A stretch of 5,282 nt of DNA from Candidatus Omnitrophota bacterium (GTDB lineage Bacteria; Omnitrophota; Gorgyraeia; Gorgyraeales; Gorgyraeaceae). The translations under genes were made by a program, and so were the position numbers. The DNA is taken from NCBI GenBank assembly GCA_013202925.1, contig JABMRA010000093.1:1-5282 (forward strand). Reading direction: 5' to 3'. Within the stretch, counting starts at the first letter, position 1; each line of letters starts with the position of its first letter. Shown piece after piece: positions 1-5,189 of the stretch. The notes beneath the pieces are model-generated. The model was not told the origin of the DNA. It saw nothing but the letters and a program-made list of their open reading frames with translations, and searched no databases.

Positions 1-14
1 AAATGGGGGTGCGC

Positions 15-146
15 ATGAAGCGTTTTATATGGGTAGCTTTAATAGCGATTGCGATTTCCAGTATAGCCGGATGCGCTCGAAGTTCGCGATTAGCCAATGA
101 TATAGACTGGGTGGTCTTTGACGGCGAGCCGTCCAGGGAGAATTAA
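15..146 (+). CDS. Small predicted lipoprotein, 43 aa
   Basis: The translation opens with a short positive N-terminus (MKR), a hydrophobic stretch at residues 4-18 and a lipobox ending in Cys20 (residues 17-20, I-A-G-C). This is the pattern for signal peptidase II cleavage and lipidation. The mature peptide would be only 24 residues, with a Trp-Val-Val-Phe-Asp-Gly stretch at 32-37 and no domain I recognise. An in-frame ATG at 3 would add four residues, and the reading frame is open to the window edge, so the true start could be upstream; 15 was chosen because it puts MKR directly before the hydrophobic core. No clear Shine-Dalgarno is visible in the 14 upstream bases. It ends 26 bases before cysE on the same strand, so the two may be cotranscribed. 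The function is unknown. The lipoprotein call is inferred from the signal alone. Confidence 0.7.
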   Translation: MKRFIWVALIAIAISSIAGCARSSRLANDIDWVVFDGEPSREN

Positions 147-172
147 GCAGAGAGTTTATTTGAGGAGGAGTT

Positions 173-886
173 ATGTTTTCAGATAGGATCCGGGAAGATA
201 TCAGGTCTGCTATCGCAAAGGACCCTGCGGCAAAGAGCGCGCTGGAGGTGGTATTGTGCTATCCGGGCGTTCATGCCCTGTGGTTTCATAGGGCGGCGCA
301 TTTTCTATATGAAAAGAGGCTGTACATAATTGCCAGGATTATCTCTCACATCTCCAGATTCCTTACAGGTATAGAAATACATCCCGGCGCAAAGATAGGC
401 AGGCGTGTGTTTATAGACCACGGCATGGGCATTGTCATAGGCGAGACCTCTGAGATAGGGGACGACACGCTTCTCTATAAAGGTGTAGTATTGGGCGGGA
501 CCAGCCTTGAGAAAGAAAAGCGGCACCCAACCCTGGGGAAGCATGTGGTCGTGGGCTCCAATGCCTGTATCCTGGGACCTGTTACAATAGGCGACGGGGC
601 CAGGATTGGTTCAGGTTCTGTCGTGGTAAAGGATGTGCCGAACGGCGCTACTGTAGTCGGCATACCCGGCAAGGTCGTTGAGAAAAAGACAGCGGAAAAG
701 CTGGCGCTGGACTTTGAGCACGGGAACCTGCCGGATCCAATAGCAGACGTCGTGAAGATCATGCTTAAGATGCAGCATGAATTAGAAGAGAGGCTGAAGA
801 CGATCGAGAAAAAACATGCAATAAAGGCCAAGGGCATATTCCATGACTACGAGGAAAAGGCAACAGAAGAGCTCCCCGGCCAATAG
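173..886 (+). CDS. cysE: Serine O-acetyltransferase
   Basis: Predicted to transfer acetyl from acetyl-CoA to L-serine, giving O-acetylserine for cytoplasmic cysteine synthesis (EC 2.3.1.30). Residues 1-62 form the helical N-terminal domain, and about 66-170 form the left-handed beta-helix of hexapeptide repeats. The hallmark run is visible: IEIHPGA at 67-73, IDHGMGIVIGE at 81-91 with the catalytic-type His83, LGGT at 107-110, RHP at 117-119, and the closing VVGIPGKVV at 161-169. Glu68 replaces the Asp of the E. coli enzyme, as in Bacillus-type CysE/EpsC proteins. The tail (171-237) is long, charged and probably helical. It ends in Gln, so it lacks the C-terminal Ile that docks into cysteine synthase in classical CysE. 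The ATG at 173 follows a strong GAGGAGG site at 162-168. No terminator is evident after the gene, and no cysteine synthase gene is in view. Confidence 0.95.
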   Translation: MFSDRIREDIRSAIAKDPAAKSALEVVLCYPGVHALWFHRAAHFLYEKRLYIIARIISHISRFLTGIEIHPGAKIGRRVFIDHGMGIVIGETSEIGDDTLLYKGVVLGGTSLEKEKRHPTLGKHVVVGSNACILGPVTIGDGARIGSGSVVVKDVPNGATVVGIPGKVVEKKTAEKLALDFEHGNLPDPIADVVKIMLKMQHELEERLKTIEKKHAIKAKGIFHDYEEKATEELPGQ

Positions 887-922
887 TAGGGTCACACCCT
901 GCACGGGAGCAGTGGAAAATAA

Positions 923-951
923 TTGACAAAATGCAGATCATATGATATATT
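923..951 (+). promoter_or_regulatory. Strong sigma70-type promoter for the cold-shock gene
   Basis: A perfect TTGACA at 923-928 is followed by a 17-bp spacer and TATATT at 946-951, with a TG at 943-944 that makes an extended -10. Transcription should begin near 958, giving a 5' leader of about 55 nt before the GTG start at 1014. It lies in the 127-base gap between cysE and the cold-shock gene, so the cold-shock gene is probably its own unit. It is the best match to the consensus promoter in the window. Confidence 0.8.
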
Positions 952-958
952 ATTTATA

Positions 959-985
959 CCTTGTTGAAAATGGTTTCTGACAAGG
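959..985 (+). other. Possible 5'-leader hairpin of the cold-shock mRNA
   Basis: CCTTGT at 959-964 and ACAAGG at 980-985 are perfect inverted repeats, extendable by one U-G pair (965/979). The loop is 13-15 bases. The stem would begin almost at the predicted first transcribed base. Cold-shock mRNAs often have structured leaders that control stability or temperature-dependent translation, but this short stem may be chance. The ribosome binding site at 1001-1005 is outside it. Confidence 0.3.
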
Positions 986-1013
986 CGCAATTGTACGGAA
1001 GGAGGAAGTAGAA

Positions 1014-1217
1014 GTGCCTAAAGGGAAAGTTAAATGGTTCGACAATAAAAAAGGCTACGGCTTCATAACCCCCGAAGATGGCAAGGATGTATTCGTGCAT
1101 CATTCAGCCATACAAGGAGAAGGTTATAAGAGCTTAGAAGAAGGCCAGGAAGTCGAATTTGATATTGTCCAGGGACCAAAAGGAGAACAGGCGGCTAACG
1201 TAACAAAGGCGTCATAA
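1014..1217 (+). CDS. csp: Cold-shock domain protein (CspA family), 67 aa
   Basis: A single cold-shock domain of normal family length, a small five-stranded OB fold that binds single-stranded RNA and DNA and acts as an RNA chaperone in the cytoplasm. The opening GKVKWFDNKKGYGFI (4-18) carries the aromatic RNP1 surface (Trp8, Phe9, Tyr15, Phe17). RNP2 is DVFVHHS at 25-31, with Phe27 and His29. The end is the usual QAANVTKA. The start is GTG at 1014, set by the GGAGG at 1001-1005 eight bases upstream, and it gives the exact conserved N-terminus. The gene stands alone between a strong promoter (923-951) and a strong terminator (1238-1271). Whether it is cold-induced or constitutive cannot be told from the sequence, so the gene symbol is generic. 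Confidence 0.97.
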   Translation: MPKGKVKWFDNKKGYGFITPEDGKDVFVHHSAIQGEGYKSLEEGQEVEFDIVQGPKGEQAANVTKAS

Positions 1218-1237
1218 GCTTGTTATAGCTACCTCTG

Positions 1238-1271
1238 CCCCGTCCGCCGAAAGGCGGACGGGGTTTTTTTT
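1238..1271 (+). terminator. Intrinsic terminator of the cold-shock gene
   Basis: CCCCGTCCGCC (1238-1248) pairs perfectly with GGCGGACGGGG (1253-1263) around a GAAA tetraloop (1249-1252), and eight T residues follow (1264-1271). The 11-bp GC-rich stem with an immediate T-tract is a textbook Rho-independent terminator. It starts about 20 bases after the csp stop codon. The next gene's ATG is only six bases beyond the T-tract. Confidence 0.95.
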
Positions 1272-1277
1272 GATATT

Positions 1278-2894
1278 ATGAAGCGTATTTTTATAATCCT
1301 TGCGTTTTTAACGATAATTTTGCTTACAACAGCTGTTTATCTAAACAGCTTCAGTGTCCCTTTCCAGTTTGACGACGTAAAGCGCATAGTCGACATAAGG
1401 GCGGCGCAGGTCCTTGATGTCAAAGAGGCCTTCCAGCATTCCAAGAGCAGACCCCTTCTTTACCTAAGTTTCGCGCTAAATTTTTATTTCGGGCAACAGG
1501 ATGTCTTTGGCTACCACCTGCTGAATCTCGCGATCCACATCATCACCTCATCCCTGGTTTTTCTGTTGTGCCTTTCTGTTTTCAGGTCGCCTGGATTCGC
1601 ATGCCCTGATCTAAAAAAGCACGGAGGTATCCTAGCGCTTTTTTCCGCGCTTATCTTTGCGCTTCACCCGCTCCAGACACAGGCCGTCACCTATATCTGG
1701 CAGAGGGGCGAGTCAATGGCAGCCATGTTTTATCTCCTCGCGCTTTTCTTGTATGCGAAATTCAGGCTAAGACAGATCCATAGCCCGGCTAAAAAAGGCG
1801 GGATGATTTTATATGCGGCCTGCCTGATATCAATAGCGCTCTCTTCTCTGACAAAAGCGACTGCCTCGACGCTGCCTGTCGCGATATTGCTTTACGAGGT
1901 ATGTTTTTTGAGTAAAGACGCAAAGGAGTTCAAGATCGCCCTCAGGTTTCTTGCGCCTATTTTAATCTTTACGATCTTTCCGTTGCTCCTTGCCAAATTT
2001 GACATAGTGGAGAGTAAGGGTGTTGCCGTCAGGTTCAGTTCACATTACGCGCCTTATTATTATACAAAACTCAGGGTCCTGGCCAATGCATTGCGCCTTA
2101 TTGTATTACCTATCAATCAAAGGGTGGAATATGATTTCGCGTGGAGTACATCCCTGGGACAGCCTATTTCAACATTTTACAGTCTTATATTTCATCTTTG
2201 CCTTATCGGGCTCGCAATAATCAGTTTTAAGCGGCGCCCGCTCGTGTCGTTCGTCATTAGCTGGTTTTACCTGACCCTTATCGGCACAACCATCCTGTTT
2301 TTGGATGATCTCTTCTTCGAGCATTATCTATATCCGACGTTATTTGCCTTTGCGCTTGTCGTGCCGGTAGCAACTTTGAATCTGGCCCGGAGGATGCGCA
2401 TTGACAAAAGGTGGTGGGCGGCCTTTCTTATTATTTTATTGGCAATATATTCAGTTGGCACAATAAAAAGAAATAATGTCTGGCAGACAGAGATATCCCT
2501 GTGGGAAGATGCTGTCAGGAAAAGCCCTTATCATGCAAGGTCAAATTACACGCTGGGTGTCTATTATTTTAAGGCCAGGAGATACGATGATGCATTGCGC
2601 ATGTACAGACTCGCCATGCAATATAAGCCCGATTATCCAGAGGCATATTACCGTCTGGGAGAATATTATTTTGCCCTGGGCGATGCTGAGCGCTCGGTCG
2701 TGAATTACAAAAAGGCGATCGAGATCGATCCTGAGTTTTTCGAGGCACACCTGAACCTGGGTTCTGTCTATCTTTACTTAAAAAGATATGCTGAGGCAGA
2801 GACGTATTTTAATAATGCGATGAGATTTACGGACAATCCGGATTATAGAAAAAAAATAGCGGGTGTCTTGGAGGAGATAAAACACCATGAGTGA
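1278..2894 (+). CDS. TMTC-like GT-C membrane glycosyltransferase with C-terminal TPRs
   Basis: A 538-residue polytopic membrane protein with about 11 hydrophobic segments between residues 4 and 394, followed by three consecutive 34-residue TPRs at about 420-453, 454-487 and 488-521. The membrane part resembles the TMTC/PMT-like GT-C family, whose known members use polyprenyl-phosphate sugars. Seen here: an acidic FDD after the first helix (31-33), RPLLYLSFALNF at 58-69, GYHLLNLAIH at 78-87, ALHPLQTQAV at 128-137, and FEHYLYP at 347-353, the counterpart of the family's ER-YLYLP-type motif. WQTEISLWEDAV (402-413) is the usual bridge into the TPRs. Acceptor and sugar are unknown; protein O-glycosylation is inferred from eukaryotic TMTCs. 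ATG 1278 gives a good first helix, but it has no Shine-Dalgarno and sits just after a terminator, so its promoter is unclear. It converges on the GT2 gene with 33 bases between. Confidence 0.85.
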   Translation: MKRIFIILAFLTIILLTTAVYLNSFSVPFQFDDVKRIVDIRAAQVLDVKEAFQHSKSRPLLYLSFALNFYFGQQDVFGYHLLNLAIHIITSSLVFLLCLSVFRSPGFACPDLKKHGGILALFSALIFALHPLQTQAVTYIWQRGESMAAMFYLLALFLYAKFRLRQIHSPAKKGGMILYAACLISIALSSLTKATASTLPVAILLYEVCFLSKDAKEFKIALRFLAPILIFTIFPLLLAKFDIVESKGVAVRFSSHYAPYYYTKLRVLANALRLIVLPINQRVEYDFAWSTSLGQPISTFYSLIFHLCLIGLAIISFKRRPLVSFVISWFYLTLIGTTILFLDDLFFEHYLYPTLFAFALVVPVATLNLARRMRIDKRWWAAFLIILLAIYSVGTIKRNNVWQTEISLWEDAVRKSPYHARSNYTLGVYYFKARRYDDALRMYRLAMQYKPDYPEAYYRLGEYYFALGDAERSVVNYKKAIEIDPEFFEAHLNLGSVYLYLKRYAEAETYFNNAMRFTDNPDYRKKIAGVLEEIKHHE

Positions 2895-2927
2895 GTTCAT
2901 GCGCGTGCGGCAAGAGGTCTCTTTGGC

Positions 2928-3626
2928 TCAGCGGATAAGTGAATATCTGATCATTGACCACAGGACATTCAACGAGCACAGCGGATGAAATTTTTTCCCT
3001 TCCTTAAACGTCCTCGCCTTGTAGGGGATGGCCACTTCCCTGATCTTGAAACCCTTTTTGGTGACCTTTGCGTTAAGCTCCGCGTCCGTACCAAACCCCC
3101 TGCAAGTGAGTTTTATTCCTTCCAGCGTCTTTTTTCTGAATACCTTGAAGCATGTCATGGGGTCTGTGAGGTGCGTGCCGTTTAAGAGGTTCGTGAGTAT
3201 GGCGCCAAATCGATTCGCCAGGAAATACGAAAGCCGCATCTTTTCCGGATGTCTTTTGTGCAGGAATCTCGAGCCGTAGACGATATCAGCGCCTTCATTG
3301 ACGATCGGCCTTATGAGCAGGGGGTAGAGGGTCGGGCTGTATTCCAGGTCCGCGTCCTGGATCAATATTATATCGCCGCTCACGTGGGGTATGCCTGAGG
3401 TAAGCGCAGCGCCCTTGCCCTGGTTTTTTACATGGTGTACGACTTTTATAGCAGGGATCACTGATGTCGCCATCCGCACGGTCTTATCAGTCGAGCCGTC
3501 GTTTATCAGTATGATCTCTTTCTCTGATATACCGCAGGCAGTAAGGTCCACAGACCTTATCTCAAGCATCACTTTTTGGATGGATTGTTCTTCATTGTAT
3601 GCGGGGATTAAAATCGAGATTTTCAT
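2928..3626 (-). CDS. Family 2 glycosyltransferase, DPM1/GtrB-like (polyprenyl-phosphate sugar synthase type)
   Basis: A 232-residue GT-A enzyme. The N-terminus has SILIPAYNEE (4-13), then the nucleotide-sugar site INDGSTD (41-47), the metal-binding DAD at 91-93 in IQDADLEY, YGSRF at 117-121, TDPMTCFKVFR at 154-164 and GFGTDAEL at 177-184. This order matches dolichyl-/undecaprenyl-phosphate mannose or glucose synthases, which move a sugar from a nucleotide donor to a lipid phosphate at the inner face of the membrane. There are no C-terminal transmembrane helices, so it is the short soluble DPM1 form and not the GtrB form with two helices. The start at 3626 gives the canonical MKISILIPAYNEE opening; there is no Shine-Dalgarno, and a perfect TATAAT lies seven bases upstream, which suggests a leaderless mRNA. 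The lipid and sugar specificity cannot be read from the sequence. It could supply the convergent GT-C protein. Confidence 0.93.
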   Translation of the reverse strand: MKISILIPAYNEEQSIQKVMLEIRSVDLTACGISEKEIILINDGSTDKTVRMATSVIPAIKVVHHVKNQGKGAALTSGIPHVSGDIILIQDADLEYSPTLYPLLIRPIVNEGADIVYGSRFLHKRHPEKMRLSYFLANRFGAILTNLLNGTHLTDPMTCFKVFRKKTLEGIKLTCRGFGTDAELNAKVTKKGFKIREVAIPYKARTFKEGKKFHPLCSLNVLWSMIRYSLIR

Positions 3627-3633
3627 CCATTAG

Positions 3634-3662
3634 ATTATAGCCCACCCCAGCCTGTTTTGCAA
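3634..3662 (-). promoter_or_regulatory. Predicted leaderless promoter of the GT2 gene
   Basis: On the minus strand there is a perfect TATAAT at 3639-3634, with TTGCAA (4 of 6 consensus bases) at 3662-3657 and a 17-bp spacer. Only seven bases separate the -10 from the ATG at 3626, so transcription should begin at or within a base or two of the start codon. No Shine-Dalgarno is present, which fits. The -35 touches the edge of the 3661-3700 inverted repeat. Confidence 0.65.
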
Positions 3663-3700
3663 TACTTTCATTTTAGTTCTGGACTAAAATGTAAAGTATT
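3661..3700. repeat. Long inverted repeat between divergent promoters, candidate operator
   Basis: AATACTTTCATTTTAGT (3661-3677) and ACTAAAATGTAAAGTATT (3683-3700) are complementary over 17 pairs with one extra A in the right arm (3693-3695 region), around a 5-base centre (3678-3682). It lies between the two predicted -10 boxes, touching the -35 of the leftward promoter and covering the -35 and spacer of the rightward one. If both mRNAs are leaderless as predicted, neither contains it, so it would act as DNA. It is AT-rich and lacks a T-tract, so it is not a good terminator. The binding protein is unknown. Confidence 0.7.
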
Positions 3701-3708
3701 TGTATAAT
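3680..3708 (+). promoter_or_regulatory. Predicted leaderless promoter of the REC-GGDEF-MshEN gene
   Basis: A perfect TATAAT at 3703-3708 is preceded, after a 17-bp spacer, by TGGACT at 3680-3685 (4 of 6 consensus bases). The ATG at 3715 follows the -10 by six bases, so the predicted first transcribed base is the A of the start codon or next to it. No Shine-Dalgarno is present. The right arm of the inverted repeat overlaps the -35 and spacer, where a bound protein would block polymerase. Confidence 0.65.
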
Positions 3709-3714
3709 ATCAAC

Positions 3715-5172
3715 ATGACGGGTAAATTCAGAAAGGTGTTGCTGGCAGAACACGATAAGGGCATCGCGGAAATACTGGATTATCTCTTAAGGGCGTGGGA
3801 TTACGAGGTCCTCGTCGCCAGGGACGGGCAATCGGTTTTAGATATAGTCAGGCACGAGCATCCTGATGTGATCATAGTGGATTCCAACCTGCCAAAGATA
3901 GACGGCCTGAAACTCTCCAAGATACTGAAGGAAGATTTTCTCACCGCGCACATCCCGGTAATAATCCTCATAGATAAAAAACAGATAAGAAAGAAGATGC
4001 TCGAGATAGAGCAGGGCGTGGACGATTTCATCGTAAACCCGCCTGACCCCATAGACCTGGAGGTCAGGCTGGAGATGGCGCTGCGCAGGAGCGCGCACCA
4101 GCTGCACGCAAATGCATTGACCCGGCTGCCCGGAAACAGGCAGATAGAAAAGATAATCCATGAAAAGATAAAAGAAAAGACAGGTTTTTCTGTCGCGTAT
4201 TACGACATAGATAATTTTAAATCCTTTAACGACAAATACGGATACATGAAGGGTGACAGCGTAATACGCCACACCGCTTATATTATCTCCACGACGGTAA
4301 AGAGGTTCGGCAACAGAGACGATTTCGTCGGCCATATCGGAGGAGACGACTTTGTGGTGGTGACCACGCCTCAGCGCGATAGATTAGTGGCGTCTGAATC
4401 GATATTGAGTTTCAACCGGCTCATGTCTTTTCATTACAATGCCGAAGACAGGGAGATGGGACATGTCCTTGCAAAAGACAGGAAGGGGAACGTAACAAAC
4501 ACCCCCTTGATGAGCATTTCCGTAGCCATAGTGAACAACAAAAACCATAAGATGGACAATATCGTGGAGCTCATGGAGACGATCTCCGAGATAAAGTGTC
4601 ACCTGAAGACCCTGCCCGGAAGTAATTTTTTGGTCAATCGCAGGGTGCCTGAGAAAAAGGAACAGGTCCAGGCAAAACAGGCGCCTGCCCAGCAAAAACT
4701 TTATAAACGAGAGGCGCGTTTTCAATATAAACCCCTGGGGCAGATACTCGTGGAATCAAAGCTCCTGACTCCTCAGGAACTCGAGACGGCCCTTAATAAA
4801 CACTGGAGCACTGGCCAGAAAATAGGACAGAGCATCATAGGCCTTGGCCTGGCCAGCTCAGGGGACATTGCAAGGGCGCTGGAGCTTCAGCTGAACATAC
4901 CGCATTTTGATATAACCAAATTAAAAAAGCACGAGGCAGTGGGGGAGATCTTGAACAAGATACCGCTCGACTTGATGAAGGCCCATGGTATCATACCTGT
5001 TAATAAAGAGAAGAACGTGATAAGCCTTGTCATGCTTAACCCAAAGGATATAGAGGCAATGGACAAGGTAAAAAAATTTACCGGATGCAGTATAGCCCCG
5101 TTTTTTGTCTTGGAAAAGGAATTTAAAGAGGTCTGGGGGAAGGTAATAAAAGAAGCCGATAAAGGCGATTAG
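3715..5172 (+). CDS. Three-domain signalling protein: REC, GGDEF variant, MshEN-like c-di-GMP reader
   Basis: 485 residues from the ATG at 3715. An in-frame TTG at 3700 is unlikely because codons 2-3 would be the -10 box. REC (about 7-120) keeps phospho-acceptor Asp56 in VDSNLPKIDG. The usual acidic pair reads Glu12-His13, and the conserved Thr and Lys are Ile86 and Asn108, so it may not be phosphorylated normally. GGDEF (about 129-305) keeps LPGN (138-141), the DxD metal site (164, 166) and NDKYG (172-176), but the signature is GGDDF (209-213) and the inhibitory RxxD reads NRDD (200-203). Diguanylate cyclase activity is thus possible but doubtful. After a Lys/Gln/Glu-rich linker (about 310-338) comes an MshEN/T2SSE_N domain (about 339-480) with two motif copies, LGQILVESKLLT and IGQSIIGLGLAS. 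This family binds c-di-GMP in MshE and PilB, here without the ATPase. The role is probably cytoplasmic signalling; output and partners are unknown. Confidence 0.9.
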   Translation: MTGKFRKVLLAEHDKGIAEILDYLLRAWDYEVLVARDGQSVLDIVRHEHPDVIIVDSNLPKIDGLKLSKILKEDFLTAHIPVIILIDKKQIRKKMLEIEQGVDDFIVNPPDPIDLEVRLEMALRRSAHQLHANALTRLPGNRQIEKIIHEKIKEKTGFSVAYYDIDNFKSFNDKYGYMKGDSVIRHTAYIISTTVKRFGNRDDFVGHIGGDDFVVVTTPQRDRLVASESILSFNRLMSFHYNAEDREMGHVLAKDRKGNVTNTPLMSISVAIVNNKNHKMDNIVELMETISEIKCHLKTLPGSNFLVNRRVPEKKEQVQAKQAPAQQKLYKREARFQYKPLGQILVESKLLTPQELETALNKHWSTGQKIGQSIIGLGLASSGDIARALELQLNIPHFDITKLKKHEAVGEILNKIPLDLMKAHGIIPVNKEKNVISLVMLNPKDIEAMDKVKKFTGCSIAPFFVLEKEFKEVWGKVIKEADKGD

Positions 5173-5183
5173 CGTCGGCTTTT
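5153..5183 (+). terminator. Probable terminator overlapping the end of the REC-GGDEF-MshEN gene
   Basis: AAGCCGA (5153-5159) pairs with TCGGCTT (5175-5181), and the T run at 5180-5183 follows. The stem is 7 bp with a 15-base loop that contains the TAG stop codon (5170-5172), so the left arm is also coding sequence. The stem is modest and the T-tract short, so termination on this strand may be weak. The same hairpin read on the minus strand is followed by CTTTTATTA and could end the riboswitch transcript. Confidence 0.5.
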
Positions 5184-5189
5184 CATCGC
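5153..5189 (-). promoter_or_regulatory. Putative expression platform of the c-di-GMP riboswitch
   Basis: Read leftward from the aptamer, GCGAU (5189-5185) can pair with AUCGC (5169-5165), while AAGCCGA (5181-5175) can pair with UCGGCUU (5159-5153) ahead of a U-rich stretch (5151-5145). The two hairpins interleave and cannot form together, as in antiterminator/terminator pairs. In addition, GCCUUUAUCGGCU (5166-5154) can pair over 13 positions (one G-U) with the aptamer's 5' strand, 5280-5268. The pairings are read directly; that they switch is inference. The platform lies in antisense to the last codons of the plus-strand gene. Confidence 0.5.

Noticed and set aside
475..837. Minus-strand open frame of 120 codons opposite cysE
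   Set aside because: It lies wholly within cysE, is Ser/Thr/Phe-rich as expected for an antisense shadow, and has no start signals.
887..922. Terminator after cysE
   Set aside because: CTGC/GCAG (899-902/909-912) gives a 4-bp stem with no T-tract. It is too weak to call.
2895..2927. Terminator between the convergent glycosyltransferase genes
   Set aside because: Only a small AAGAG/CTCTT repeat with a two-base centre (2912-2923) is present, too tight for a hairpin and without a T-tract.
3661..3700. Inverted repeat as an intrinsic terminator
   Set aside because: It is AT-rich, has no T-tract on either side, and lies between divergent gene starts with no transcript to end.
3700..3714. TTG at 3700 as the start of the REC-GGDEF-MshEN gene
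   Set aside because: The extra codons contain the perfect TATAAT box, there is no Shine-Dalgarno before the TTG, and the receiver domain begins after the ATG at 3715.
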